Positions 16,786-25,809 of a DNA stretch of 64,000 nucleotides are shown here, one piece after another. The translations under genes and the position numbers were made by a program. The stretch is from assembly GCF_009738225.1 (NCBI RefSeq), contig NZ_CP018187.1:630501-694500 (forward strand). The letters run 5' to 3'. The DNA comes from Streptococcus salivarius. Its GTDB lineage: Bacteria > Bacillota > Bacilli > Lactobacillales > Streptococcaceae. The notes under the pieces are model-generated. The model made no database searches. It saw only the letters and a list, made by a program, of their open reading frames with translations, and was not told the origin of the DNA. Each line of letters opens with the position of its first letter. Within the stretch, counting starts at the first letter, position 1.

Positions 16786-18900
16786 GTGACATCATTTTCG
16801 AAAAAACTCAGTCAAAAATGGGAAAAACGGCGCCAAAAACAAAAAGAAAAACGAGCGAATAAACCTAGAAAGCCAGTAAACATCTCACGTCGTGTTTACT
16901 TGCTTTTTGGTGTAGTCTTTGTCCTTTTTTTGTTGCTTTTTGCACGTTTGACCTATATGCAGGTTTATAACAAATCGTTTTATACTAAGAAATTAGAGGA
17001 TAACTCCAAGTATACGGTTAGAATTGCAAGCGAACGTGGGCAAATCTTTGATGCTAAGGGGGTCGCTCTTACGACCAACCAGAGTAAGGACGTTATCACC
17101 TTTACACGTAGCAATTTGGTGTCATCAGATACTATGAAGAAGGTCGCTGAAAAGTTAGCGACCATGGTAACACTAACGGAGACGAAGGTAACAGCACGCC
17201 AGAAACGCGATTTCTATCTAGCGGATTCTGCCACCTACAAACGTGTGGTTAATGATCTTCCAAAGGACAAGAAAACAGATAAGTTTGGTAATAAATTAGC
17301 TGAAGCTACTATTTACAACAATGCTGTTGATGCCGTTCCTGATGAAGCAGTGGATTACACTGAGGATGAGCTTAAGATTGTCTACATTTACTCACAGATG
17401 AATGCTGTTTCTAATTTCTCAACAGTCACATTGAAAACAGGAGACTTGACGCCTGAACAAATTGCGATTGTAGCAGCTAAACAGAAGGAACTTAATGGTA
17501 TTACGGTTGCTAAGGATTGGGAGCGTCATACGGTTGATTCAGCCTTGTCTCCTCTCATCGGGAAAGTCTCAAGTTCAGAAGCAGGTTTGCCACAAGAAGA
17601 TGCCAAGGAATACCTCAAAAAAGGTTATGCCCTTAATGACCGTGTAGGAACTTCTTATCTAGAAAAAGAATACGAGGAGAAGCTACAAGGGAAACATACT
17701 GTTCGTGAGATTACAGTAGACAAGGAAGGCGAAGTTGATAGTGATAAAATCACTCAAAAGGGAAGTAAGGGTAACAATCTGCAATTGACCATCGACCTTG
17801 ATTTCCAAAAGGGAGTTGAAGATATCCTAGGTCAACAGCTTTCTTCAGAGATTTCAGAGAACAAAGCTACCTATTCTGAAGGAATGTATGCCGTTGTTAT
17901 GAATGCTGACACTGGTGCTGTACTTGCCATGGCGGGGCAAAAACATGAACAAGGAGCACAAGATTTTAAAGCAAATGCCTTAGGAACAATCACTGATGTC
18001 TTTATTCCAGGATCTGTTGTTAAGGGAGCAACTCTAACTGCTGGTTGGCGTTCAGGTGCCATCTATGGAAATCAGGTCTTGACTGACCAACCAATCAACA
18101 TTGCTGGTTCAGCCTCGATTACGTCTTGGTTTACAGATCAAGGTAGCCGTCCTATTACCGCGACACAGGCTCTAGAATATTCATCAAATACCTATATGGT
18201 GCAGATTGCAATCAAACTACTTGGCCAACAATATGTTCCAGGTATGGCCTTGTCGACTGACAATATGGATAAGGCCATGACGACACTTCGTGATACCTAC
18301 GCTGATTTTGGTATGGGGGTATCTACAGGACTTGATTTGCCTGGAGAATCAGAAGGCTATATTTCTAAGAATTACAATGTAGCCAACGTCTTGACAGAAG
18401 CTTTTGGTCAGTACGACTCTTATACAACTATTCAATTGGCCCAATATGTTGCTTCAATTGCAAATGGTGGTAAACGTGTAGCACCTCATATTGTGGGAGG
18501 TATTTATGATGCTGGTACTAATGGTAGCTTAGGAACTCTAGCTTCAACGGTAGATACACGTGTATTAAATACCTTACCTCTTGATTCTGAGCAGATGGGG
18601 ATTATCCAACAAGGATTTAATGATGTCGTTAATTCCGGTTCTAGCCTTGCGACTGGTAAAGCTATGGCAAGTTCTATCATTCCAATTAGTGGTAAAACAG
18701 GGACAGCTGAAACTTATACGACAGACAGTTCAGGTAACACAGTAAAAACATATAATCTTAATGCCGTAGCCTATGCGACCGCCAAAGATGGTACGAAGTT
18801 GGCTGTTGGAATCATGTACCCACATGTTCTTGATTGGAAGAGTAAAAGCCCCCAAGTTGCGGTCAAAGCTATCATGGAACTTTATCAAAATACTCACTAA
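16786..18900 (+). CDS. penA: penicillin-binding protein 2B, class B transpeptidase
   Basis: A peptidoglycan transpeptidase for septal and peripheral wall synthesis, 704 aa. The N-terminus is short and basic, with one membrane helix at about residues 36-60. A pedestal/dimerisation domain runs to about 340, followed by the transpeptidase. Motifs in order are S-V-V-K with nucleophile Ser410, S-S-N at 466-468 and K-T-G with Lys637. It starts at GTG 16786, with GAGGA seven bases upstream; a TGA-TAAAAT extended -10 is at 16741-16749. It precedes recR, as in other streptococci, but has its own terminator. No obvious mosaic block was seen by eye; this was not compared with a reference. Confidence 0.94.
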   Translation: MTSFSKKLSQKWEKRRQKQKEKRANKPRKPVNISRRVYLLFGVVFVLFLLLFARLTYMQVYNKSFYTKKLEDNSKYTVRIASERGQIFDAKGVALTTNQSKDVITFTRSNLVSSDTMKKVAEKLATMVTLTETKVTARQKRDFYLADSATYKRVVNDLPKDKKTDKFGNKLAEATIYNNAVDAVPDEAVDYTEDELKIVYIYSQMNAVSNFSTVTLKTGDLTPEQIAIVAAKQKELNGITVAKDWERHTVDSALSPLIGKVSSSEAGLPQEDAKEYLKKGYALNDRVGTSYLEKEYEEKLQGKHTVREITVDKEGEVDSDKITQKGSKGNNLQLTIDLDFQKGVEDILGQQLSSEISENKATYSEGMYAVVMNADTGAVLAMAGQKHEQGAQDFKANALGTITDVFIPGSVVKGATLTAGWRSGAIYGNQVLTDQPINIAGSASITSWFTDQGSRPITATQALEYSSNTYMVQIAIKLLGQQYVPGMALSTDNMDKAMTTLRDTYADFGMGVSTGLDLPGESEGYISKNYNVANVLTEAFGQYDSYTTIQLAQYVASIANGGKRVAPHIVGGIYDAGTNGSLGTLASTVDTRVLNTLPLDSEQMGIIQQGFNDVVNSGSSLATGKAMASSIIPISGKTGTAETYTTDSSGNTVKTYNLNAVAYATAKDGTKLAVGIMYPHVLDWKSKSPQVAVKAIMELYQNTH

Positions 18901-18904
18901 ATAT

Positions 18905-18938
18905 GAAAATCTCTTGTGCCTTGCACGAGGGATTTTTC
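18905..18938 (+). terminator. terminator after the PBP2b gene
   Basis: AAAATCTCTTGTGC pairs with GCACGAGGGATTTT around CTT. A TGA-TATAGT extended -10 for recR follows at 18941-18949. Confidence 0.85.
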
Positions 18939-19040
18939 TGTGATATAGTGTTTGAGTATTTGTTCTTGGGTAAAGACATATCCATGACAGTGACAAAAGA
19001 TAAGAGATGAATAAAATCATATAAAGAACAGGAGACCTTC

Positions 19041-19637
19041 ATGCTTTATCCTACTCCAATTGCGAAGCTGATTGATAGTTTTTCAAAACTCCCTGGAATA
19101 GGGGCTAAAACAGCGACTCGCCTAGCTTTTTATACCATTAGCATGTCTGATGAAGATGTCAATGATTTCGCAAAAAACCTCTTGGCAGCCAAACGTGAAT
19201 TGACTTATTGTTCGGTCTGTGGTCGTTTGACAGATGATGATCCCTGTAACATTTGTACAGATGAAACGAGAGATCATACTAAGATTTTGGTTGTTGAAGA
19301 CTCCAAAGATGTTTCAGCTATGGAAAAGATTCAGGAATACCGTGGTCTCTACCATGTGCTTCAAGGGCTTATTTCCCCTATGAATGGTGTTGGACCAGAT
19401 GATATTAACTTGAAAAGTTTGATTACTCGTCTTATGGATAGTGAGGTTGACGAAGTTATCATTGCTACTAATGCAACAGCAGATGGTGAGGCAACATCTA
19501 TGTATATTTCACGTGTCCTCAAACCTGCGGGAATCAAGGTGACTCGTTTAGCGCGTGGTTTGGCTGTTGGTTCTGACATCGAGTATGCTGATGAAGTGAC
19601 CTTGCTAAGAGCTATCGAAAATCGAACAGAACTTTAG
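19041..19637 (+). CDS. recR: recombination mediator protein RecR
   Basis: Helps load RecA in the RecFOR gap-repair pathway, 198 aa. An N-terminal helix-hairpin-helix lies near [13 protein letters not shown]. The C4 zinc finger has Cys57, Cys60, Cys69 and Cys72. A Toprim domain follows ([15 protein letters not shown], and the acidic [23 protein letters not shown]). Length and order are standard. An AGGAG ribosome site precedes the ATG. Confidence 0.96.
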   Translation: MLYPTPIAKLIDSFSKLPGIGAKTATRLAFYTISMSDEDVNDFAKNLLAAKRELTYCSVCGRLTDDDPCNICTDETRDHTKILVVEDSKDVSAMEKIQEYRGLYHVLQGLISPMNGVGPDDINLKSLITRLMDSEVDEVIIATNATADGEATSMYISRVLKPAGIKVTRLARGLAVGSDIEYADEVTLLRAIENRTEL

Positions 19638-19638
19638 G

Positions 19639-19666
19639 AAAAGTGTTGGTAAGTCCAGCGCTTTTT
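19639..19666 (+). terminator. recR terminator
   Basis: AAAAGTGTTGG pairs with CCAGCGCTTTT using G-T pairs, followed by T. Confidence 0.75.
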
Positions 19667-19709
19667 GTTTGCAGTAAGTAGGTTTCTCATTAAAAATTTG
19701 GTAAAATAA

Positions 19710-19723
19710 AGTAAACGCTTTAA
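19710..19723. promoter_or_regulatory. cre-like site before the antiterminator gene
   Basis: AGTAAACGCTTTAA matches 12 of 14 positions of the CcpA operator TGWAARCGYTWNCW. It lies just downstream of a TGG-TAAAAT -10 (19699-19707), where it would cause catabolite repression. Confidence 0.5.
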
Positions 19724-19738
19724 TGACGAGGGATCATG

Positions 19739-20578
19739 ATGCAGATTGAAAAGATTTTAAACAACAATGTTGTTCATGCTTTGGATAATAATGTGGAATA
19801 CATTGTCATGGGCAAGGGACTGGGCTTTCAAAAGAAGGTTGGAGACTTTGTTGATAAGGAAAAGATTGAAAAGACTTTTGTTTTGGAAAATACAGAGGCA
19901 GTAGATGAATGGTCTCGTGTTTATGTCAATTTGCCTGAAGGTGAAATGCAGGTCTTTTTGAATATCCTTACTTTTGCTGAAGCTGTCTTACAAACCAAGT
20001 TTGCCCCCTCTTTTTTCATCGCCCTAGCTGACCACCTACATTACGCCATTGAAAGAAGTGGAGAAGGTATTTCTCTGCAGAATCCCTTGGCTTGGGAGGT
20101 TCGAAAATTTTACCCTCGGGAGTATGAGATTGGAAAACAAGCTCTTCGTTTGATTGCCAAGGATTTAGAAGTTAAATTGGCAGATGATGAGGCTGCCTCT
20201 GTCGCTTTACATTTTGTCAATGCACAAAAGGATGCGGGTCTCCATGAAAAAGACCGACAGATGACTCAAATTGTGGTTGGAATTAGTGACATTGTCCGTC
20301 TTCATTTTGGTTGTGATTTGGAGGAGGATAGTTTCTCTTATAACCGATTTATTACACATCTTCGCTATCTAGCGCAACGGATTGTGAGTGGGGTTAGTGG
20401 TGGTAAAAATGATGCTTTTCTTTACGAGCAGGTTAGGGTAAATTATCCAGAATCCTTTATCTGTACCCAAAAGATTGCTAACTATATTAAGACAGGTTAT
20501 ACTTTTGAATTGAGTTTGGACGAACAGGTCTATTTAACCATTCATATTCAACGTCTTAAGGATAGTTTGGATAAGTAA
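19739..20578 (+). CDS. PRD-containing transcription antiterminator (LicT/BglG family)
   Basis: An RNA-binding antiterminator controlled by PTS phosphorylation, 279 aa from the second of two adjacent ATG codons. The second is chosen because MQIEKILNNNVV aligns with the usual CAT-domain start and GAGGGA is better spaced. The CAT RNA-binding domain covers residues 1-55 (VMGKGLGFQKKVGD). PRD1 is at about 65-170 with its histidines in ADHLHYAIER, and PRD2 at about 175-279 with HLRYLAQRI and TIHIQRL. Such proteins normally sit next to a beta-glucoside PTS permease and glycosidase; none is present here, so its target RNA is elsewhere or lost. Confidence 0.9.
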   Translation: MQIEKILNNNVVHALDNNVEYIVMGKGLGFQKKVGDFVDKEKIEKTFVLENTEAVDEWSRVYVNLPEGEMQVFLNILTFAEAVLQTKFAPSFFIALADHLHYAIERSGEGISLQNPLAWEVRKFYPREYEIGKQALRLIAKDLEVKLADDEAASVALHFVNAQKDAGLHEKDRQMTQIVVGISDIVRLHFGCDLEEDSFSYNRFITHLRYLAQRIVSGVSGGKNDAFLYEQVRVNYPESFICTQKIANYIKTGYTFELSLDEQVYLTIHIQRLKDSLDK

Positions 20579-20600
20579 GCGATTCACGGAGAGGCCATAC

Positions 20601-20635
20601 AAAAAGCAGACAATTAGGCTTAAGTCTGCTTTTTC
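20601..20635 (+). terminator. terminator after the antiterminator gene
   Basis: AAAAAGCAGAC pairs with GTCTGCTTTTT and is followed by CTGTG. Confidence 0.88.
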
Positions 20636-20645
20636 TGTGTCCTTA

Positions 20646-20794
20646 TGGTATAATGAGGTGATTAATATTAAACTAAAAATACTCAAAGTTAGGATTCTAT
20701 GTATTTGAGTATTTCTATAAAAAGCTAATGAGTTAGTGAAAGGAAGCGAGCGGTTCTGTGCTTGAAGTGAGCATAGCCGTTCCTAAAGAATCTT
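20646..20794 (+). promoter_or_regulatory. promoter and structured 5' leader of ybeY-dgkA-era
   Basis: A TGG-TATAAT extended -10 lies at 20646-20654, so the leader is about 130 bases. It contains two hairpins: AATACTCAAA with TTTGAGTATT (about 20677-20714, ten perfect pairs), and a longer imperfect stem starting GGAAGCGAGCGG and closing AGCCGTTCC (about 20743-20784). No known riboswitch class is recognised. The ybeY start has only a weak ribosome site, partly inside the tail of the second stem. Confidence 0.55.
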
Positions 20795-21292
20795 ATGTAT
20801 ATTGAAATGATTGACGAGACTGGACAAGTCTCTGAGAAATTAAAAGAACAAACCTTGGAGTTGCTAGATTTTGCAGCACAAAAACTTGGCAAGGAAGACA
20901 AGGAAATGGCTGTTACATTTGTAACCAACGAACGCAGCCACGAACTAAACTTGGAATATCGTGATACAGACCGTCCAACGGATGTCATTAGTTTGGAGTA
21001 TAAGCCTGAATTAGATATTAGCTTTGATGAGGAAGAGTTGGCTGAAAATCCTGAATTAGCTGAAATGATGGGAGAGTTTGATAGTTATATCGGTGAACTC
21101 TTTATTTCCGTTGATAAGGCTCATGAACAAGCTGAGGATTATGGACATAGTTTTGAACGTGAGATGGGTTTCTTGGCTGTTCACGGTTTTCTCCATATCA
21201 ATGGCTATGACCATTACACCCCAGAAGAAGAAGCGGAAATGTTTGGATTACAGGAAGAAATTTTGACTGCTTATGGACTTACGCGACAATAA
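20795..21292 (+). CDS. ybeY: endoribonuclease / rRNA maturation factor YbeY
   Basis: A zinc-dependent protein of 16S rRNA 3'-end maturation and ribosome quality control, 165 aa. The metal motif is intact: [11 protein letters not shown] (about residues 130-140). The family block [11 protein letters not shown] is at about 55-65. The acidic insert in the middle is normal for streptococci. It overlaps dgkA by 20 bases and is the first gene of ybeY-dgkA-era. phoH, which often precedes ybeY, is not here. Confidence 0.95.
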   Translation: MYIEMIDETGQVSEKLKEQTLELLDFAAQKLGKEDKEMAVTFVTNERSHELNLEYRDTDRPTDVISLEYKPELDISFDEEELAENPELAEMMGEFDSYIGELFISVDKAHEQAEDYGHSFEREMGFLAVHGFLHINGYDHYTPEEEAEMFGLQEEILTAYGLTRQ

Positions 21293-21677
21293 TCCACAAA
21301 AAAAGTGGAAAAATAGAGAATTTACAGCTAGCTTTGAGTTTGCTCTGACAGGAATAATAACGGCTTTCAAAGAAGAACGCAATATGCGCAAGCACTTGGT
21401 TTCAGCTATCTTGGTGGTATTGGCTGGCTTAGTCTTTCGTGTGTCTGCGATAGAATGGCTCTTTCTTTTGATGGCAGTTTTTCTCGTAATTGCCCTAGAG
21501 ATTGTTAATTCTGCCATTGAAAATGTTGTCGATTTAGCTAGTAATTATCACTTTTCGATGCTAGCCAAAAATGCCAAGGATATGGCCGCTGGAGCTGTTT
21601 TAGTGGTTTCTTGTTATGCAGTCATTACGGGGATGATTGTTTTCATACCTAAAATTTGGCACTTAATTTTCAATTAA
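21273..21677 (+). CDS. dgkA: undecaprenol/diacylglycerol kinase
   Basis: A small trimeric membrane kinase, 134 aa. In Gram-positive bacteria this family phosphorylates undecaprenol to recycle the cell-wall lipid carrier. Three hydrophobic helices lie at about residues 42-58, 63-85 and 107-128. The active-site signature [12 protein letters not shown] is present, followed by [10 protein letters not shown]. The start lies inside ybeY, so the two are translationally coupled. Confidence 0.93.
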   Translation: MDLRDNNPQKKWKNREFTASFEFALTGIITAFKEERNMRKHLVSAILVVLAGLVFRVSAIEWLFLLMAVFLVIALEIVNSAIENVVDLASNYHFSMLAKNAKDMAAGAVLVVSCYAVITGMIVFIPKIWHLIFN

Positions 21678-21699
21678 AACGAAATAAGAAAGAAGTTAT

Positions 21700-22599
21700 A
21701 TGACATTTAAATCAGGATTTGTGGCTATTCTCGGCCGTCCTAATGTAGGAAAATCAACGTTTTTGAACCATGTTATGGGGCAAAAGATTGCTATCATGAG
21801 TGATAAGGCTCAAACAACCCGCAATAAAATTATGGGAATTTACACAACCGATAAGGAACAGATTGTCTTTATCGATACCCCAGGGATTCACAAGCCTAAG
21901 ACGGCTCTTGGGGATTTTATGGTGGAATCTGCTTATTCAACCCTTCGTGAGGTTGATACAGTCCTCTTTATGGTACCAGCGGATGAGCCTCGTGGTAAGG
22001 GTGATAATATGATTATCGAACGCCTCAAACAAGCTAAAGTTCCAGTTATCTTGGTAATCAATAAGATTGACAAGGTCCATCCAGATCAGCTTCTAGAGCA
22101 GATTGACGATTTCCGTACACAAATGGATTTCAAAGAGATTATTCCGATATCTGCCCTCCAAGGGAACAATGTTTCCCACCTTGTGGATGTCTTGAGTGAT
22201 AACCTTGAGGAAGGGTTCCAATATTTCCCAGCGGACCAAATCACCGATCACCCTGAGCGTTTCTTGGTATCAGAGATGATTCGTGAAAAAGTCCTTCAGT
22301 TGACACGTGAAGAAATTCCACACTCTGTTGCGGTTGTCATTGATGAGATGAAGCGTGATGAAGACACGGATAAGATTCATATTCGTGCGACAATCATGGT
22401 TGAGCGTGACAGCCAAAAAGGTATTGTTATTGGTAAACAAGGTTCCATGCTCAAGAAAATTGGTACCCTTGCTCGTAAAGATATTGAAGTCATGCTTGGG
22501 GACAAGGTCTTCCTTGAAACCTGGGTTAAGGTTAAGAAAAATTGGCGTGATAAAAAACTTGATTTGGCCGATTTTGGTTACAATGAAAAAGAATATTAA
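21700..22599 (+). CDS. era: GTPase Era
   Basis: A ribosome-assembly GTPase that binds the 3' end of 16S rRNA, 299 aa. G1 GRPNVGKST is at residues 12-20, G2 TTRNKI, G3 DTPG near 60, and G4 NKID near 122. A C-terminal KH domain (about 205-290) carries the core [15 protein letters not shown]. It is third in the ybeY-dgkA-era unit, whose first and last products both act on 16S rRNA maturation. Confidence 0.97.
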   Translation: MTFKSGFVAILGRPNVGKSTFLNHVMGQKIAIMSDKAQTTRNKIMGIYTTDKEQIVFIDTPGIHKPKTALGDFMVESAYSTLREVDTVLFMVPADEPRGKGDNMIIERLKQAKVPVILVINKIDKVHPDQLLEQIDDFRTQMDFKEIIPISALQGNNVSHLVDVLSDNLEEGFQYFPADQITDHPERFLVSEMIREKVLQLTREEIPHSVAVVIDEMKRDEDTDKIHIRATIMVERDSQKGIVIGKQGSMLKKIGTLARKDIEVMLGDKVFLETWVKVKKNWRDKKLDLADFGYNEKEY

Positions 22600-22626
22600 A
22601 AAGCTGGGCACTTGCTCGGCTTTCTT
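22599..22626 (+). terminator. weak terminator after era
   Basis: AAAGCTGGGC pairs fully (with G-T pairs) with GCTCGGCTTT around a four-base loop. The tail TTTCTT is poor, so read-through into mutM is likely. Confidence 0.6.
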
Positions 22627-22643
22627 GCTAGAAGGAGGAGCAG

Positions 22644-23465
22644 ATGCCTGAGTTACCTGAGGTAGAAACTGTTAGACGAGGTTTAGAACGGTTAGTAGTA
22701 GGTCGGACTATTTTGTCGCTTGAGGTCAAGGTTCCAAAAATGATTAAGACCTCCTACGATAGTTTTTTGACTGATTTACCTGGTCAAACCATTCAAGCCC
22801 TGCGACGAAGAGGCAAGTACTTGATTTTTGACTTTGGACAGTTGATTATGATTTCCCACTTGCGTATGGAGGGAAAATACCTGCTGTTTACAGATCAAGT
22901 TCCTAGCAACAAGCATTTTCACTTATTCTTTAAGTTAGATGATGGCTCCACCCTCGTCTATCAAGATGTCCGCAAGTTTGGAACCTTTGATTTATTGGCT
23001 AAAAGTCAAGAGGAGGCTTATTTTACAAGGAAAAAGCTTGGTCCTGAGCCTACTAAGAAGGCCTTTAAATACGCTCTATTTGAAAGAGCCTTGATGAGTT
23101 CTGCAAAGCCCATTAAAAGTCTCCTCTTGGAGCAAAAATTGGTGGCTGGTCTAGGAAATATCTATGTTGATGAGGTGCTTTGGGCGGCCAAGGTTCATCC
23201 TGAAACGCCAGCAAAGGAACTCAGCAAGGCAGCCATGAAGCGGGTCCATGATCAAACGATTGCCATTTTACAGCTTGGCATTGAAAAAGGCGGCTCAACC
23301 ATAAGGACCTATCGTAATGCCCTTGGTGAGGACGGAACCATGCAGAACTATTTGCAGGTTTACGGAAAAACGGGACAGCCTTGTCCACGCTGCGCAAGCA
23401 CAATTGAGAAAATCAAGTTAGGAGGGAGAGGGACACATTTGTGTCCTCATTGTCAGAAACGATGA
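22644..23465 (+). CDS. mutM: formamidopyrimidine-DNA glycosylase
   Basis: Removes 8-oxoguanine and other oxidised purines and nicks the abasic site, 273 aa. The N-terminal MPELPEVE supplies catalytic Pro2 and Glu3. The H2TH region includes [12 protein letters not shown]. The C-terminal zinc finger is complete: C-P-R-C then C-P-H-C. It overlaps coaE by 4 to 25 bases depending on the coaE start. Confidence 0.97.
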   Translation: MPELPEVETVRRGLERLVVGRTILSLEVKVPKMIKTSYDSFLTDLPGQTIQALRRRGKYLIFDFGQLIMISHLRMEGKYLLFTDQVPSNKHFHLFFKLDDGSTLVYQDVRKFGTFDLLAKSQEEAYFTRKKLGPEPTKKAFKYALFERALMSSAKPIKSLLLEQKLVAGLGNIYVDEVLWAAKVHPETPAKELSKAAMKRVHDQTIAILQLGIEKGGSTIRTYRNALGEDGTMQNYLQVYGKTGQPCPRCASTIEKIKLGGRGTHLCPHCQKR

Positions 23466-24055
23466 TTATTGGGTTAACAGGTGGTATTGCTTCAGGAAAA
23501 TCAACGGTTGTTGAAATGATTAAAGAGGCAGGTTACAAGGTCATTGATGCTGATCAGCTTGTCCACGATATGCAGGCCAAAGGAGGCCGTTTGTATCGTG
23601 CCTTGCTTGATTGGTTGGGAGAGGGGATTCTCCTTCCTAATGGAGAATTGAATCGTCCTAAACTAGGGCAACTGATTTTTTCGAATGAGGAGATGAGACA
23701 TCGGTCTGCTGAGATTCAAGGGACAATTATTCGAGAGGAACTAGCAACTCAAAGGGATTGTTTGGCTAAGAAAGAAGATGTTTTTTTCATGGATATTCCC
23801 TTACTTATTGAGAATGGGTATCAGGACTGGTTTGACCAGATTTGGTTGGTGGCAGTGTTACCTGAGGTCCAGCGCCAACGCTTGATGAAACGTAATCACT
23901 TAAGTTTTGAGGAAGCTAAGATGCGTATTGATAGCCAAATGTCTTTAGAAGAGAAAAAGCCTTATGCCAGCTTGGTTCTTGATAATAATGCTAGTCTCGA
24001 TGATTTGAAGGAGAAAGTGAAGAGCGCAATAAATGATTTACCTAGCTCCTCATAG
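23441..24055 (+). CDS. coaE: dephospho-CoA kinase
   Basis: The last step of coenzyme A synthesis, phosphorylating dephospho-CoA, 204 aa. The P-loop GGIASGKST is at residues 14-22 and the family segments [10 protein letters not shown] and [10 protein letters not shown] follow. GTG at 23441 is chosen because GGAGGGAGAGGG ends eight bases upstream. The ATG at 23462, giving 197 aa and a more usual N-terminus (MIIGLTGG), has no ribosome site of its own but could be used by coupling with mutM. Confidence 0.93.
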   Translation: MSSLSETMIIGLTGGIASGKSTVVEMIKEAGYKVIDADQLVHDMQAKGGRLYRALLDWLGEGILLPNGELNRPKLGQLIFSNEEMRHRSAEIQGTIIREELATQRDCLAKKEDVFFMDIPLLIENGYQDWFDQIWLVAVLPEVQRQRLMKRNHLSFEEAKMRIDSQMSLEEKKPYASLVLDNNASLDDLKEKVKSAINDLPSSS

Positions 24056-24105
24056 CTAGTCATTGTGATATAATGGATAGTGAATTTTAGAAAGAAGATG
24101 ATTAT

Positions 24106-25329
24106 TTGCGCCAAAAAGAGCTTAAAAGTACTGATTGGCAACGTAACCTTAAAATTGCATGGATAGGAACCTTTTTTACTGGAGCTAGTTTCTCCATTGT
24201 TATGCCTTTCATGGCCCTCTACATTGAGGAACTAGGTGTTAAAGGAGACATGGTTGAATGGTATACTGGTTTGTCTGTTGCCATCTCTGCTTTAGCCTCG
24301 GCCCTGGTTTCTCCTATTTGGGGACGCTTGGCTGACCGTTATGGCCGAAAGCCCATGATGATTAGAGCCAGCATGGTGATGACTTTTACAATGGGAGGTC
24401 TTGCCTTAGTCCCAAATGTTTTCTGGCTGCTTTTCTTAAGAACGCTGAACGGTTTGTTTGCGGGGTATGTTCCAAATGCCACAGCTTTAATTGCTAGTCA
24501 GGTTCCTCAGAACCGTTCTGGCTATGCCCTGGGGACCTTATCTACGGGCCTAACGGCAGGTGTTCTGATTGGCCCTTTGTTAGGTGGTACCCTGTCTGAG
24601 GCGTTTGGTATGAGAGGGACCTTTTTATTGGTGGGCCTCATTCTATTTATCTGCTGCCTCTTAACTGTCTTTGGTTTGCGAGAGAATTTTCAACCTATCG
24701 AAAAGGGAGAGATAATGACTCTTTCTCAGGTTTTTTCGAAAATTCCCAGCAAATCTATGTTGATTGGCCTTTTTGTGACCAGTATGATTATCCAGATTTC
24801 TGCCCAATCGATTGCGCCTATGTTGGCCCTTTATATTCGTTATTTAGGTCAGAGGGACAATATCCTGTTTTACTCAGGTTTAATTGTTTCTGCTATGAGC
24901 TTCTCTAGTCTCTTGAGTACCCCTTTTCTGGGAAAATTGGGAGACCGTATTGGGAATCATCGCTTGCTTTTAATGGGGCTATTTTATAGCTTCCTCTTGT
25001 ATTTCCTTTGTGGTTTTGCCGGTTCAGCCTTGCAATTGGGTATCTTACGTTTTGCCTATGGCTTCGGTGTGGGTGCCCTTATGCCTAGTGTCAATTCTTT
25101 ATTGACCAAGATGACACCCAAGGAAGGAATCTCAAGAATATTTAGCTTTAATCAAAGCTTTTCATACATTGGACAAGTTTTAGGTCCTTTTGTTGGTTCG
25201 GCAGTTGCGACTGGACTAGGTTATCGCTGGGTCTTCTTTGTGACCGCAATGATTGTCTTTGGAAATTTTGTCTGGTCCTTAATCATCTTTAGAAAATCGC
25301 TAGGAGTCAAGAATATAGGTGAGAGTTAA
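24106..25329 (+). CDS. pmrA: multidrug efflux MFS transporter PmrA
   Basis: A 12-helix drug:proton antiporter, 407 aa. The sequence follows pneumococcal PmrA closely as I remember it: [20 protein letters not shown], the antiporter motif [14 protein letters not shown], and [21 protein letters not shown]. It starts at TTG 24106, with only a modest GAAG ribosome site and a TGA-TATAAT -10 at 24066-24074; no in-frame ATG lies nearby upstream. The end overlaps the L33 gene. In pneumococcus this pump exports norfloxacin and dyes; the same role here is inference. Confidence 0.88.
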   Translation: MRQKELKSTDWQRNLKIAWIGTFFTGASFSIVMPFMALYIEELGVKGDMVEWYTGLSVAISALASALVSPIWGRLADRYGRKPMMIRASMVMTFTMGGLALVPNVFWLLFLRTLNGLFAGYVPNATALIASQVPQNRSGYALGTLSTGLTAGVLIGPLLGGTLSEAFGMRGTFLLVGLILFICCLLTVFGLRENFQPIEKGEIMTLSQVFSKIPSKSMLIGLFVTSMIIQISAQSIAPMLALYIRYLGQRDNILFYSGLIVSAMSFSSLLSTPFLGKLGDRIGNHRLLLMGLFYSFLLYFLCGFAGSALQLGILRFAYGFGVGALMPSVNSLLTKMTPKEGISRIFSFNQSFSYIGQVLGPFVGSAVATGLGYRWVFFVTAMIVFGNFVWSLIIFRKSLGVKNIGES

Positions 25330-25465
25330 AATTAATTTAAAGTGTAGTGAATGTGGGAGCATCAACTATCTCACAAGTAAAAATAAACAAAATCATCCTG
25401 AGAAAATTCAGGTACCCAAATTCTGCCCCAAGGATAGAAAAGTAACCTTACATGTTGAATCTTAA
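25319..25465 (+). CDS. rpmG: 50S ribosomal protein L33
   Basis: A short gene of 48 codons starting at GTG inside the last codons of pmrA, with GGAG 12 bases upstream. The protein [14 protein letters not shown]...[14 protein letters not shown] is plainly L33. The first metal-binding pair C-x-x-C is kept, but the second has only one cysteine (C-P-K-D), so the zinc ribbon is incomplete. Order pmrA-rpmG-secG-rnr-smpB is as in pneumococcus. Other L33 paralogues are expected elsewhere in the genome. Confidence 0.92.
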   Translation: MRVKINLKCSECGSINYLTSKNKQNHPEKIQVPKFCPKDRKVTLHVES

Positions 25466-25474
25466 AGGGTTCTA

Positions 25475-25483
25475 TGGTAGAAT
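25475..25483 (+). promoter_or_regulatory. secG promoter
   Basis: TGG-TAGAAT extended -10, 28 bases before secG. Confidence 0.55.
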
Positions 25484-25510
25484 AAAAAGGACTTTTTCGG
25501 AGGAATAACT

Positions 25511-25747
25511 ATGTACGACTTATTATTAACGCTGCTCTTGGTGATGTCAGCTATTATTGTGATTGCGGTATTCATGCAGCCACAAAAGAATCCAAGTAGC
25601 AATGTCTTTGATGGTGGTGGGTCAGAAGCACTATTTGAACGTAGTAAACCACGTGGTTTTGAAGCCTTTATGCAACGCTTTACAGGAATCATGGTTTTTC
25701 TATGGATTGTAGATGCAATCGTCCTTTCCATTCTCTCAAGTAAGTAA
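25511..25747 (+). CDS. secG: preprotein translocase subunit SecG
   Basis: A small subunit of the SecYEG channel, 78 aa. Two transmembrane helices lie at about residues 3-22 and 56-75, joined by a polar loop with QPQKNPSSNVFDGGGSE, which fits the SecG signature. A GGAGG site lies nine bases before the ATG. It has its own promoter and terminator and precedes rnr. Confidence 0.94.
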   Translation: MYDLLLTLLLVMSAIIVIAVFMQPQKNPSSNVFDGGGSEALFERSKPRGFEAFMQRFTGIMVFLWIVDAIVLSILSSK

Positions 25748-25777
25748 TGAGCTGACTGAGGTTGGCTCATTTTTTGC
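25746..25777 (+). terminator. secG terminator
   Basis: AATGAGCTGAC pairs with GTTGGCTCATT (wobble pairs) around TGAG, followed by T6. Confidence 0.8.
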
Positions 25778-25809
25778 GTTATAGTCAATAAATAAAAGAA
25801 AAGGAAATC

